Made by a program: the position numbers and the translations under genes
The notes under the pieces: generated by a model
The model's database searches: none
What the model saw: the letters and a program-made list of their open reading frames with translations, nothing else
What the model was told of the DNA's origin: nothing
Shown: positions 27,554-36,284 of the stretch, one piece after another
How positions within the stretch are numbered: position 1 is the stretch's first letter
Layout of the letters: every line of letters starts with the position of its first letter
Assembly (NCBI RefSeq): GCF_002909235.1
Contig: NZ_PHQQ01000009.1
Coordinates: 62,001 to 126,000, forward strand
Direction of reading: 5' to 3'
Source: Arenibacter catalasegens
GTDB taxonomy: Bacteria; Bacteroidota; Bacteroidia; Flavobacteriales; Flavobacteriaceae
DNA: 64,000 nt

Positions 27554-27874
27554 TTATTTAATTATAAAACCTAAACCGAGACGGCTTAACATTTTTTTTT
27601 CAAATTCCCAGAAGAATTTGAATTGGCCAAACAACCACCCGTAGATTACTAATAGAAATTGATAAATGGGGAAGATTAATAAAATTCTAAAACATAAATA
27701 AATAAGACCTCCCCAAATAAAATCGGGAGAAAAATTATCCCTATTCAATCCGATCCAATTAAGAAAGGGTTTTGCAGCATAAACCGCTGATGAACCTGTA
27801 ATGGAGAATACTATAAAAATTATCGTGAGCTGCAGATTAGAGCTTACTCCCCAACGTTGTTTTAATTTCTTCAT
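27554..27874 (-). CDS. DUF6787 family membrane protein
   Basis: 106 residues starting KKLKQRWGVSSNLQLTIIFIVFSITGS, with hydrophobic segments around residues 14-35 and 48-85 and the aromatic block LLVIYGWLFGQFKFFWEFEKKML. This matches the DUF6787 pattern of small two- to three-helix membrane proteins. Function unknown. Its own promoter (27892-27922) lies inside the end of the upstream gene, so it can be expressed apart from it. Confidence 0.85.
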   Translation of the reverse strand: MKKLKQRWGVSSNLQLTIIFIVFSITGSSAVYAAKPFLNWIGLNRDNFSPDFIWGGLIYLCFRILLIFPIYQFLLVIYGWLFGQFKFFWEFEKKMLSRLGLGFIIK

Positions 27875-27891
27875 ACGCTAATAAATCGACA

Positions 27892-27922
27892 CAAAGATAA
27901 CTTTTTATACACGGGGAACAAA
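27892..27922 (-). promoter_or_regulatory. Bacteroidota promoter for the DUF6787 gene
   Basis: Minus-strand TTTG (27922-27919), 19 bases, TATCTTTG (27899-27892), then about 17 bases to the ATG. This fits the Bacteroidota consensus spacing. The TTTG box lies within the last codons of the upstream DUF6146 gene. Confidence 0.75.
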
Positions 27923-28360
27923 TGGCCCCAATCTTTGATTGTATTTACGTTGGAAATAAATAAAGTAATTATATAGTTTATAATTCACCTCATAACCATA
28001 ATCAGTATTGGAGTTATAGTCGATCTGCAATTCATAAAGATTGGGACTATATCTAAAGGGTTGTGTTACCCTTGAATTCCACTCCAGGACATAGATTCTG
28101 TTTCTATTTTCCAAATAAGATTGGGAATAAAAACCTTCGGGCTTGGCAATGCTCTGTAGCCAAAAGTCAAATCCAGGTTCTATAATAATAATTTCATATG
28201 CCGTTTTATCGTCCTTGATGGATATGGTGTCACCTTTGGTTTGGGAAAAAGCCGCCTTCTCATCATCTGTAATGGAAATTGCTTTCTTGGAACTGCTGCA
28301 ATTGACTATAGATAAGATAAACAACGCCAGGATGCCGATAGTAAATATATATTTTTTCAT
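27905..28360 (-). CDS. DUF6146 family lipoprotein
   Basis: 151 residues. Lipoprotein signal with a hydrophobic helix and lipobox ending SIVNC at about residue 21. The central part (IIIIEPGFDFWLQSIAKPEGFYSQSYLENRNRIYVLEWNSRV) and the ending FIYFQRKYNQRLGPFV are characteristic of DUF6146, a flavobacterial family of unknown function. The 3' end carries the -33 element of the next gene's promoter. A 145-base gap and a terminator separate it from the DUF937 gene upstream. Confidence 0.87.
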   Translation of the reverse strand: MKKYIFTIGILALFILSIVNCSSSKKAISITDDEKAAFSQTKGDTISIKDDKTAYEIIIIEPGFDFWLQSIAKPEGFYSQSYLENRNRIYVLEWNSRVTQPFRYSPNLYELQIDYNSNTDYGYEVNYKLYNYFIYFQRKYNQRLGPFVPRV

Positions 28361-28456
28361 TGCTCTTTATTTTCAATACTCCTTATTAAAATGTGGGAAA
28401 ATAATGTGTTTTACTCCTACCATTATTATATCCGATTCTTCCTTATAAGGTACAAA

Positions 28457-28485
28457 AAAAGCCATTTGAATAACAAATGGCTTTT
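28457..28485 (-). terminator. Intrinsic terminator after the DUF937 gene
   Basis: Perfect 12-base arms (AAAAGCCATTTG / CAAATGGCTTTT) around a 5-base loop, with the U-tract on the minus strand. It is 20 bases past the DUF937 stop. Confidence 0.85.
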
Positions 28486-28505
28486 CATAAAAAATGTTAA
28501 ATCTG

Positions 28506-29138
28506 TTATTTTCCAAAAAGCCCACCAAGTAAGCCTCCTAATCCACCTTTCTTTTTACTGGTTCCCATAACCATTCCTGCAACATCATCCAAAATGCTTC
28601 CATCACCATCGGCATCCAACAGGGTTGTAATTAAACTTTGGTTCTGTTGTGGCTGTCCTCCCAACATGCTGCCCAATAAACTATTTAATCCATTGGAATC
28701 ATTTACATTGCTTTGAGCCTTTTGTTTTCCCAAATACGCCATTACCAAAGGAGCTGCTATTTTAAGGATTTGTGCTACAGAACCAGCATCCAAACCTGAT
28801 TTCTGACTCAAAGCATTCTCAACATTAGCTTGCTTTCCTCCAAAAACATGTCCCAATATACCAGCACCGTCATCCATTACTGACTGATCTACACCGCCTC
28901 CGAATAAACCTCCAAGGTTATCCAATAACCCGCCATCGTGTTTGGATGATAATGCATTCATTAGTCCCTCGGCCCCTTGAGGTGAGGAAGCATTTTTTTT
29001 CATTGCACCTAACAGCAGTGGCATTGCCATACTTAAAACGTCTGCTGTTTTACTTTCCGGTTGTCCTGTTTGACCAGCAACACCACTAATTAGTTGTTTT
29101 CCAAGAGGGCTACTTAATAAATCCAATAATCCTGACAT
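28506..29138 (-). CDS. DUF937 domain protein
   Basis: 210 residues of glycine- and leucine-rich sequence with repeated short helices: LLDLLSSPLGKQLISGVAGQTGQPESKTADVLSMAMPLLLGAM, then a GLLDNLGGLFGGG region, DAGSVAQILKIAAPLVMAYLGK and a C-terminal GGLLGGLFGK. This is the DUF937 (YidB-like) architecture with a helical repeat of about 50 residues. Function unknown. It lies downstream of serA behind a terminator and carries its own terminator, so it is probably monocistronic. Confidence 0.88.
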   Translation of the reverse strand: MSGLLDLLSSPLGKQLISGVAGQTGQPESKTADVLSMAMPLLLGAMKKNASSPQGAEGLMNALSSKHDGGLLDNLGGLFGGGVDQSVMDDGAGILGHVFGGKQANVENALSQKSGLDAGSVAQILKIAAPLVMAYLGKQKAQSNVNDSNGLNSLLGSMLGGQPQQNQSLITTLLDADGDGSILDDVAGMVMGTSKKKGGLGGLLGGLFGK

Positions 29139-29183
29139 TTTTATAGTTATAAGGGTTAGAAATTAATTTTCATCAAGGTACAA

Positions 29184-29210
29184 AAAAGAGATTAAATGGT
29201 CTGTTTAATC
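29184..29210 (-). terminator. Intrinsic terminator after serA
   Basis: On the minus strand GATTAAA and TTTAATC pair around a 7-base loop and are followed by TCTTTTTTG. It starts 12 bases after the serA stop. Confidence 0.6.
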
Positions 29211-29221
29211 CCATTGGGCAA

Positions 29222-30172
29222 TTATTTGTAAAGTTCTATAATTTGGGATGCCAATTCCAGCCCTATCCGATCTTGGGCTTCCTCGGTTGCAGCTCCAATA
29301 TGTGGACTTAAGGAAATATCGGGGTGCATTAAGATCCTTATTTCCGGTATAGGTTCAGACTCATAAACATCCAATCCGGCAAAGGCAACCTTCCCGCTTT
29401 CCAAGGCATCAACAAGGGCCACCTCATCCAGGATACCTCCGCGTGCAGCATTTACAATACCAACACCATTTTTCATCAATTCAAATTCCTTTTTCCCAAT
29501 CACATACGATTTTTGGGCAGGCACATGCAGACTGATAAAGTCCGAAGTTTTTAATAGATTTTCTAAAGAGATTCCTGTAAGTTGGAACGAAATGGATTGG
29601 CCATCGAAAAAAGGAACCGTAACGGTAGCCTCATCCAATAGGGAGTCGGTAAAAATAACTTTCATACCTATCCCTAAAGCTATTCTTGCAGTTGCTACAC
29701 CAATTCTTCCCAATCCGATTATTCCTAAAGTTTTGCCTCTTAGCTCAATGCCTTTGGCATAGGCATTTTTAAGTTTTTTAAAATTACTATCCCCTTCCAA
29801 GGGCATATTTCTATTGGCATCGTGTAAAAACCGCACCCCGCTGAACAAGTGGGCAAAGACCAATTCGGCAACAGAGGATGATGAAGCTTCCGGAGTGTTT
29901 ATTACATGTATGTCTTTGGATTTGGCGTGTGCTACATCTATATTATCCATACCTACACCACCGCGGCCTATTATTTTTAAGGTAGGGCAAGCATCTATAA
30001 GGTCTTTATTTACTTTAGTGGCACTTCTGACCAATAACACCGAAATTTTATTCTGATTGATATAGGCAACAAGTTGTTCTTGGGCCACATTGACCGCGAG
30101 AATTTCGAACCCAGCATTTTCCAATGTCTCTATACCACTTTTTGATATTCCGTCGTTTGCTAAAATTTTCAT
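29222..30172 (-). CDS. serA: D-3-phosphoglycerate dehydrogenase (short form, no ACT domain)
   Basis: 316 residues. A D-2-hydroxyacid dehydrogenase with NAD-binding GLGRIGVA, the signature NAARGGILDE, and catalytic Arg, Glu and His within LLVRSATK...RGGILDEVAL...SPHIGAAT. Short forms like this, without the C-terminal ACT regulatory domain, are the usual phosphoglycerate dehydrogenase in Bacteroidota, so allosteric serine control is absent. It catalyses the first step of serine synthesis; serC, the second enzyme, lies just upstream on the same strand, which supports the assignment over other hydroxyacid dehydrogenases. Confidence 0.88.
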   Translation of the reverse strand: MKILANDGISKSGIETLENAGFEILAVNVAQEQLVAYINQNKISVLLVRSATKVNKDLIDACPTLKIIGRGGVGMDNIDVAHAKSKDIHVINTPEASSSSVAELVFAHLFSGVRFLHDANRNMPLEGDSNFKKLKNAYAKGIELRGKTLGIIGLGRIGVATARIALGIGMKVIFTDSLLDEATVTVPFFDGQSISFQLTGISLENLLKTSDFISLHVPAQKSYVIGKKEFELMKNGVGIVNAARGGILDEVALVDALESGKVAFAGLDVYESEPIPEIRILMHPDISLSPHIGAATEEAQDRIGLELASQIIELYK

Positions 30173-30481
30173 TATAAATGCTATTTATTAAATTCTAAAT
30201 TTTGAGTGTCCGTATAAACTTTACCGGAATTAAAAATTTTAGTCAATATGTGGTTGATGTGCCATTTACCAACGAATATTGACGTCAAATTCCCATAAAC
30301 GATTCAATTCCCATTGATCAACCTAAACGTCATCCAATTTATCAAGGGTATATTCTATGGCCTTGGCTCTTTTTACAATGAAATCATTTTTGATTAAGAC
30401 AGCACTGGAATCAGAGGTCATGATCTTCATTTTTACTAGAGTTTCCAGAATTGGTCAAAGTTGGCAAAGCAATTTAGTTTT
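30173..30481. other. serC-serA intergenic region
   Basis: 309 bases between the serC stop and the serA start. Apart from the possible 35-codon ORF at 30323-30430 it holds no recognised promoter, RNA or terminator, so serA may be transcribed from serC by read-through. Confidence 0.5.
30323..30430 (-). CDS. Possible 35-residue ORF between serC and serA
   Basis: A minus-strand frame of 35 codons (ATG at 30430, TAG ending at 30323) reading MKIMTSDSSAVLIKND then KRAKAIEYTLDKLDDV. It is on the coding strand of the operon and has a plausible amphipathic helix in the second half. It could be a small protein, a remnant of a larger gene, or chance. I do not recognise a family, so confidence is low. 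Confidence 0.25.
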   Translation of the reverse strand: MKIMTSDSSAVLIKNDFIVKRAKAIEYTLDKLDDV

Positions 30482-31546
30482 CTAGGCCTTCCTCTCCAAT
30501 TCGCTCATCACATCTACTAAGGTACCAACACTTTCCAAAGAAAGGGCATTGTACATAGAGGCTCTGTAGCCTCCAACCGAGCGATGTCCGTTTAATCCAA
30601 TTATTCCGGCCTCCTTGCACATCCCATCAAATACGGCTTTAAGTTTTTCCTCGCCAAGGGTGAAGGTGGCGTTCATATTGGAACGATCTTCATTTTGTGC
30701 GTAGCCTTTAAATAAAGGATTCAAATCTATTTCTGAGTACAATAGCTGCGCCTTCTTTTCATTAATCTCCTCAATAGCAGCAATTCCTCCCAAGTTTTGA
30801 AGCCATTCCAAGGTAAGCATTGAAACATAAACGGGAAAAACAGCAGGTGTATTAAACATACTTTCCTTATCTATATGCACTTTATAATCCAACATTGAAG
30901 GGATTTTTCTGGTTACCTTTCCCAAAATTTCTTCCTTTATCACCACTAAAGTAGTTCCTGCCGGTCCCATGTTCTTTTGGGCCCCAGCATAAATAAGGTC
31001 AAATTGGGAGAAATCCAATTGTCGGGAAAATATGTCGGAACTCATATCGCAAACCAAGGTAGCCGCTGTTTTTGGAAATTTCTTTATTTGAGTTCCAAAA
31101 ATGGTGTTATTGGAGGTAAGATGTAAGTAATCCAGGTCGTTGGGAATGCTATAGCCTTTAGGTATATAACTAAAATTTTCGTCTTTGGAGGAACCAACTT
31201 CGATAACCTCTCCGAAGAGTTTAGCTTCCTTAATGGCTTTATCTGCCCAGGTACCTGTATTGAGATACCCTGCTTTCTTTTCCAGTAGATTATAGGCGAC
31301 CATTAAAAATTCCATACTAGCACCGCCATGTAAGAACAAGGCTTGATAGCCCTTCCCCTCCAAATTCAATAGCTCTAGGGCCAATGATCTGGCTCTATCC
31401 ATAACGGCTACGAAATCCTTACTTCTATGTGAAATTTCGATAAGGGAAAGTCCCATACCATTAAAATCCATTACAGCTTCAGAAGCTTTCATAATTACTT
31501 CCTGTGGTAAAATACAAGGGCCAGCACTAAAATTATGTTTTTTCAT
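30482..31546 (-). CDS. serC: Phosphoserine aminotransferase
   Basis: 354 residues. A class-V PLP aminotransferase: FSAGPCILPQEV at the start, GMGLSLIEISHRSKDF, FLHGGASMEFLMV (cofactor phosphate region), and the PLP lysine in YAGAQKNMGPAG. It converts 3-phosphohydroxypyruvate to phosphoserine using glutamate, and also serves in pyridoxine synthesis. serA follows on the same strand, giving the two sequential enzymes together. No exact TAnnTTTG box precedes it; a TATAATCTTTG stretch lies about 28 bases upstream. Confidence 0.96.
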   Translation of the reverse strand: MKKHNFSAGPCILPQEVIMKASEAVMDFNGMGLSLIEISHRSKDFVAVMDRARSLALELLNLEGKGYQALFLHGGASMEFLMVAYNLLEKKAGYLNTGTWADKAIKEAKLFGEVIEVGSSKDENFSYIPKGYSIPNDLDYLHLTSNNTIFGTQIKKFPKTAATLVCDMSSDIFSRQLDFSQFDLIYAGAQKNMGPAGTTLVVIKEEILGKVTRKIPSMLDYKVHIDKESMFNTPAVFPVYVSMLTLEWLQNLGGIAAIEEINEKKAQLLYSEIDLNPLFKGYAQNEDRSNMNATFTLGEEKLKAVFDGMCKEAGIIGLNGHRSVGGYRASMYNALSLESVGTLVDVMSELERKA

Positions 31547-31759
31547 TTATCTTATTTTATGGTTGATCAAAGATTATACTCCATGCCCAAGGTATTTTTA
31601 GTAATAGCAATGACATGGCAGCAATAATCTTAATTAATTGTCATTTGTCTTAATTACTGTTATTATTGAAAAATCGCAAAATTCAGTCTTTATATTTTAC
31701 AAGGGTTAAAGGTCATAAATATTTTAGGAAGTTAGGTACTGTCCTCAAAAATTATTGTA

Positions 31760-32821
31760 TTATGTTTTCAACAAAAAATCAACAGTATCAATATTATCGG
31801 CGTAATCGCTTAAAGATGGTTTTTGGGTTTGGCCAAAAAGAATCTCATCATTCTTAAAGCCATTGGCCACTACACACTGAATCTTTTCCTTTTCATTTGT
31901 TAGTCTGATTTTTAACTCCTCAAGGGTATCATAAAACTCATAAAAAACGGTGGCAATTGGAGAGCCATAGTTTTTATCTTCTTTTAACATAAGAAAACCA
32001 TTTTCCAATATTTTGTACAAACTCATAAGGTATACAGCCTTGTTATAGTCATAATTATTGGCATACTTATGATGTTCTATGATGGTATTGAAGGGGTAGA
32101 CGGCTTTAAAAAGGGCATCAAAATTATAATCTTTAGGTACAAATAATTTTGAAACGCTCCTACAGCCCAAGCCGTAATATCTAAAAATATCCTCTCCTAA
32201 AGCTTCTAATTCTTCACTGGTTTCGGTACCGCTTAGAATGGCTACCGAATTCCGATTTCTTCTAATGATATTAGGTTTTTTTCCGAAATAGTGCTCAAAA
32301 TATCGCGATGTATTGTCGCTTCCCGTAGCAATTACAGCATCAAAATCCTCTAGTTTGCCATCGGCAAAGGAAATTTGGTCCTTAAGGGAAGGTTCCATTT
32401 CAATTAAATATTGGCCAACAAAGGGCAGTAATATTTTGTCATTGGAAGAGAGTTTTACTAGGGCCTTATTTCCAGTGATTATAGTGCTTAAAAAATCATG
32501 AAATCCCACCAAAGGAATATTGCCAGCCATAATCAAGGCGACACATTTTGGATTGCTTTTATCCAATTCATAGGCCGCTAACCAATTTTCCAAAGTTGAT
32601 GGTGTCAATAATTCCGCCCAACTCTCTAAACTAAATAAAATGTTTTCAGGGGTAAACCAACCATTCTTATGTCCGGCCAAGGTCAGTATTTCATCGAATT
32701 TTATAAACCATGTATGCTGATTATCATCTATTTGAGTTTGGTTTTTTGCATATTTGCAATATTCTTTGAAAAAACTACCAAGTTTAACAAAAGCATCAAG
32801 TCTATGTCTAAGGTCAGTCAT
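31760..32821 (-). CDS. Acyl-CoA reductase (LuxC-like)
   Basis: 353 residues. It matches the LuxC acyl-CoA reductase pattern: ENWLAAYELD, VALIMAGNIPLVGFHDFLS, LVKLSSNDKILLPF, an ATGSDNTSRYFEHYF cofactor segment and the catalytic cysteine in GLGCRSVSKLF. In luminous bacteria LuxC makes aldehyde for luciferase; here there is no lux operon, so the physiological substrate is unknown, perhaps fatty acyl-CoA or another thioester. A ferredoxin gene is divergent 86 bases away and serC lies downstream on the same strand, a grouping I believe is common in Bacteroidota. Confidence 0.9.
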   Translation of the reverse strand: MTDLRHRLDAFVKLGSFFKEYCKYAKNQTQIDDNQHTWFIKFDEILTLAGHKNGWFTPENILFSLESWAELLTPSTLENWLAAYELDKSNPKCVALIMAGNIPLVGFHDFLSTIITGNKALVKLSSNDKILLPFVGQYLIEMEPSLKDQISFADGKLEDFDAVIATGSDNTSRYFEHYFGKKPNIIRRNRNSVAILSGTETSEELEALGEDIFRYYGLGCRSVSKLFVPKDYNFDALFKAVYPFNTIIEHHKYANNYDYNKAVYLMSLYKILENGFLMLKEDKNYGSPIATVFYEFYDTLEELKIRLTNEKEKIQCVVANGFKNDEILFGQTQKPSLSDYADNIDTVDFLLKT

Positions 32822-32825
32822 TATA

Positions 32826-32857
32826 TTTGTAAAAGATTTTATTAGGCTTTACCTTTG
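32826..32857 (+). promoter_or_regulatory. Bacteroidota promoter for the ferredoxin gene
   Basis: TTTG (32826-32829), 20 bases, TACCTTTG (32850-32857). Textbook spacing for the primary sigma factor of Bacteroidota; the leader is about 48 bases. It overlaps the divergent acyl-CoA reductase control region. Confidence 0.8.
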
Positions 32858-32859
32858 TA

Positions 32860-32867
32860 CAAAAGTA
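32860..32867 (-). promoter_or_regulatory. -7 element for the acyl-CoA reductase gene
   Basis: Minus-strand TACTTTTG matching TAnnTTTG, about 38 bases upstream of the start. No clear TTTG lies at the usual distance, so this is a weaker call. It is only 2 bases from the -7 box of the divergent ferredoxin gene. Confidence 0.4.
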
Positions 32868-32907
32868 TTGATACTGAAATTAAATCAGCATAAAGAAATA
32901 GAAAAAT

Positions 32908-33258
32908 ATGGCAATTATAATAACAGATGAATGCATAAATTGTGGAGCTTGTGAACCAGAATGCCCAAATACTGCAATTTATGAAGGTGCGGATGATTGG
33001 CGTTATAGCGACGGAACCCTTTTAAAGGGCAATGTAGTTTTACCTAATGGTAAAGCAGTTGATGCCGAGGAATCACAGGAGCCAGTAAGTGACGAGATAT
33101 ATTTTATTGTTCCGGATAAGTGTACGGAATGTAAAGGATTTCATGACGAACCCCAGTGTGCCGCGGTTTGCCCTGTGGATTGCTGTATTCCGGATGACGC
33201 CAATGTAGAGTCTGAAGAAGTACTTTTGGGCAAGCAACGTTTTATGCACCCTGAATAG
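32908..33258 (+). CDS. 4Fe-4S dicluster ferredoxin
   Basis: 116 residues. Two cluster motifs: [11 protein letters not shown] near the start (with a Pro-rich CPN), and [22 protein letters not shown] in the second half. The extra spacing in the second motif is typical of the bacterial dicluster type (FdxA/YfhL-like) with two 4Fe-4S centres. It is a soluble low-potential electron carrier. It is divergent from the acyl-CoA reductase gene and has a strong promoter of its own. Confidence 0.93.
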   Translation: MAIIITDECINCGACEPECPNTAIYEGADDWRYSDGTLLKGNVVLPNGKAVDAEESQEPVSDEIYFIVPDKCTECKGFHDEPQCAAVCPVDCCIPDDANVESEEVLLGKQRFMHPE

Positions 33259-33387
33259 GTCATTTAATAATATTTTTCAGCAATCCCTTTGTGGTTTTTG
33301 GGTTGAATATTTGTTTCCTTAGGTTGTTGGGGAGATTTTAGAATGATTCCTCCTAAGGAATAAGGGTTGTTGAATTTTGACGAAATA

Positions 33388-33417
33388 AAGAAGGTTGCCT
33401 TTAAAGGCAACCTTCTT
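33388..33417. terminator. Bidirectional terminator between ferredoxin and TonB receptor
   Basis: A 15-base perfect palindrome (arms 33388-33402 and 33403-33417, core GGTTGCCTTT) between two convergent genes. It can serve both strands; the folded loop is a few central bases. Confidence 0.8.
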
Positions 33418-33437
33418 GCATTTTTACATAATGTTTT

Positions 33438-36113
33438 TTAAAATGTAAATCCTACTTTGGCGTAGTAATAAGCCCCTCCAAATCCCATTTGGACAGAATC
33501 CCAATAACCACCACCTTCTACCCAGTCATCCTGCTGATCTGGATATACATTAAGTAAGTTATTGGCACCGACATTTAATTTGAGGCCATCACACAATTCG
33601 TAACCAAAAACAAGATCGGTTATCAGCCTGGCGTCATAGGTATCAGTTGCCTGATTTATTTGGTCATCAAAACTGTCGTAATCCGCGGTGGGTTCCAACA
33701 TCTGATAATCCAATAATTCTACCTTGCTAAAATGGGTAAAAGCCAGCCCGGCATCAAACTTGTCCTTCTTATAATTCATATTTAGGGTAAATTTACTTTT
33801 TGGTGCGGAAGCCAATAAGAATCCTTTATCCCTCTCTCCAAAGAAGGTTTGCTCATCCAAATTTCCATTATTTACCTTGTCGATCTTCATGTCATTTATA
33901 TTACCTGTAAAGGTCGCCGATAGCCTATTGCCATCGAAGTTTTTCTTCCAGGCCAATACAATATCCAAACCGGTGGTTTTTGTGTCCACGCCATTAACAA
34001 AAAATTGCGCGGCTTCCACGTTGGGAATCTGTGGGGCATCAAAATTACCCGTTAGCACTATCCGATCGTCTACTTTAATATAATACCCGTCCACTGTCGC
34101 GGTGAAATCCCCAAAAGTTGCGGCAAAACCTAAACCGGCATTAAGTGCCTTTTCTTCTTTTAACTGGTCTATTCCAAATGAAGCAGTAACAGGACTGTTA
34201 TTAGGTGATAACAATGATTCCAATGCCGCGCCACCTACAAAATTCGTGAACTGTAAGTTATAGTATTTCTGGGCTAGGGAAGGGGCTCTAAAACCTGTAC
34301 TCACAGAACCTCTTATATTTACATTGTCCGATGCCTTTAACCTTGCGGCCAATTTCCCGTTCAGGGTACTTCCAAAATCACTAAAATTCTCAAAACGCGC
34401 TGCAGCGTTTAAAAGAAATGTTTCAGTAAGATCAAATTCTCCATCAGCATAGAGGGAAAAATTGCTTCTACTTCTATCAACTTCGTTTTTAGGACTATAT
34501 CCTGGAAAGCCTTGTGAACCGCCTGGACGAGCATCACCCGAGTCTGGATCTGTAGGCTGGGTCTGATTGGCAGGGTCCGTTATTAAGAGGCCATTTACGT
34601 CATAAGTGCCCCAGGATCCTTCTTCACCGGCGAAAATGATGAAGTTTTCGGTTCTATACTCGGAGCCAAAAGCCAAGTTCATGCCTTCCAAAACATCTTC
34701 ATAATATTTGGAAAAATCTAAATTCACCGTGTTTTGTGTCAGGCTATGCCCCCCTGCATCAAAATCGGTAGGGGAAACATCTTCTAAAGAAGCATTAAGT
34801 GTTCCTTTAATGTAATAATGAAAGTTATTCTTGCCATAGGTATTGCTTATATCCAGTTTCCAGCCACTATCCAATTCTGTTTTAAATCCGGCCGAAAAAG
34901 AATTATCTATGATGTTCGAGGTGATTCTTGGTGTAAAACCGTTTGGATATATTGAGGGGATTACCCTGTTACCGCCATTTCTTGTAAAGGCATAGGCATC
35001 GGTATCCCTATAATTTCTTCCACCAAAAGCATATACTTCAGAATGGTCGGAAAGGGGTACAGAGGCATTTAACATTAAATTAAATCCATCTATGGCAGCT
35101 TCTCCAAAGCCTCGTCTAAAATCGAATCCAGGTCGCAAGGTCTTATTCTTACTAACATATTCTGTAGTAACATTTACAAAGCCACCATCATTTCCAATAG
35201 CGGCACCAAAATTAACACCTGCCTTTATGGAACCTCCGTCAAAATTTCGGTCACTAGCCATAGCGTTTCCATCTTTTTCGGTATCCAATCTATTACCATC
35301 GGTATTGGGTGTTCCAGCAGGAAAATCTCCTTTGGCATTAGTGCTGTACGCGCCATAACTTACGAAACCTGATACTTTATCCGTTTGGTTTTTCAGGACA
35401 ATGTTGATTACCCCTGCTATGGCATCCGAACCATATTGTGCGGCTGCACCGTCACGTAATATTTCTATTCGTTTAATGGAAGATGCAGGAATCGCATTTA
35501 AATCGGTCCCGGTATTACCTCGGCCCCTAGTTCCAAAAACATTGACCAAAGAAGACTGATGCCTTCTTTTTCCGTTAATAAGTACCAAGGTCTGGTCTGG
35601 TCCAAGCCCTCTAAGTGTGGCCGGGTCAATATGGTCAGCACCATCTGATCCTGATTGTTTATTGGCGTTGAAGGAAGGAGCTGCATACTGCAAAAGTTCA
35701 TTCACTTCAACACGGCCGGATTGGGTAGCAATTTCTGCGATGTCAATTACGTCTACCGGTACTGCCGTGTCAGTTGAAGTTCGTTTCGGGCTCCTTGAGC
35801 CTACCAATTGAACTTCGTCCAACATCATCCCTCCGGATAGAGAAACATTGATTACCGATTTTCCAGAAACAACTTCCTCCTGGGTGTTATATCCTATATA
35901 GCTAAAAACTAGGGTTGCATTATCAAATATGGATATTTGATAATTGCCATCAAAATCCGTTGTTGTTCCATTGGTAGTACCTTTTTCCACAATGTTTACA
36001 CCGACCAAGGGTTCGCCACTTTCATCTGTTACGTTACCGGACACGGAGTTTTGCGCAACCAACAAAGAAAGATTGCCTAACAAAACAAGTGTCAATAAAA
36101 TAGTTTTTTTCAT
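33438..36113 (-). CDS. TonB-dependent outer-membrane receptor
   Basis: 891 residues. Signal (MKKTILLTLVLLGNLSLLVAQ), carboxypeptidase-regulatory-like domain (VSGNVTDESGEPLVGVNIVEKG, about 22-100), plug (RGLGPDQTLVLINGKRRH, IPASSIKRIEILRDGAAAQYGSDAIAGVINIVLK, about 110-240) and a long barrel ending in YYAKVGFTF. The plug sequence is of the broad RHQSSLVN-type class often seen for carbohydrate, peptide or siderophore receptors; the ligand is not deduced. There is no SusD-like gene beside it, so it is not a classical polysaccharide utilisation locus. Confidence 0.93.
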   Translation of the reverse strand: MKKTILLTLVLLGNLSLLVAQNSVSGNVTDESGEPLVGVNIVEKGTTNGTTTDFDGNYQISIFDNATLVFSYIGYNTQEEVVSGKSVINVSLSGGMMLDEVQLVGSRSPKRTSTDTAVPVDVIDIAEIATQSGRVEVNELLQYAAPSFNANKQSGSDGADHIDPATLRGLGPDQTLVLINGKRRHQSSLVNVFGTRGRGNTGTDLNAIPASSIKRIEILRDGAAAQYGSDAIAGVINIVLKNQTDKVSGFVSYGAYSTNAKGDFPAGTPNTDGNRLDTEKDGNAMASDRNFDGGSIKAGVNFGAAIGNDGGFVNVTTEYVSKNKTLRPGFDFRRGFGEAAIDGFNLMLNASVPLSDHSEVYAFGGRNYRDTDAYAFTRNGGNRVIPSIYPNGFTPRITSNIIDNSFSAGFKTELDSGWKLDISNTYGKNNFHYYIKGTLNASLEDVSPTDFDAGGHSLTQNTVNLDFSKYYEDVLEGMNLAFGSEYRTENFIIFAGEEGSWGTYDVNGLLITDPANQTQPTDPDSGDARPGGSQGFPGYSPKNEVDRSRSNFSLYADGEFDLTETFLLNAAARFENFSDFGSTLNGKLAARLKASDNVNIRGSVSTGFRAPSLAQKYYNLQFTNFVGGAALESLLSPNNSPVTASFGIDQLKEEKALNAGLGFAATFGDFTATVDGYYIKVDDRIVLTGNFDAPQIPNVEAAQFFVNGVDTKTTGLDIVLAWKKNFDGNRLSATFTGNINDMKIDKVNNGNLDEQTFFGERDKGFLLASAPKSKFTLNMNYKKDKFDAGLAFTHFSKVELLDYQMLEPTADYDSFDDQINQATDTYDARLITDLVFGYELCDGLKLNVGANNLLNVYPDQQDDWVEGGGYWDSVQMGFGGAYYYAKVGFTF

Positions 36114-36209
36114 AATGATTGAGTTTTAGTGTTTAACTTCTAAATTTAAGTAATTTATTTTTACCTAATTTAAGATGGGCTTTGTATGTTTATAAATGGA
36201 CATAAATAG

Positions 36210-36217
36210 TATCTTTG
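36210..36217 (+). promoter_or_regulatory. -7 element for ychF
   Basis: TATCTTTG matches TAnnTTTG. The nearest TTTG upstream (36181) is 25 bases away, which is longer than usual, so only the -7 box is claimed. The leader to the ATG at 36285 is about 65 bases. Confidence 0.45.
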
Positions 36218-36284
36218 CAGCTGTTTAAAAAAAGCTGGGAGAAAGGTTTTTAATAATAGCTCCAGTTTGTAATTGATCTAGACC

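Noticed and set aside
33315-33360. Inverted repeat TTCCTTAGG / CCTAAGGAA with 28 bases between
   Set aside because: Long spacer and no U-tract; the perfect palindrome at 33388-33417 is the better terminator.
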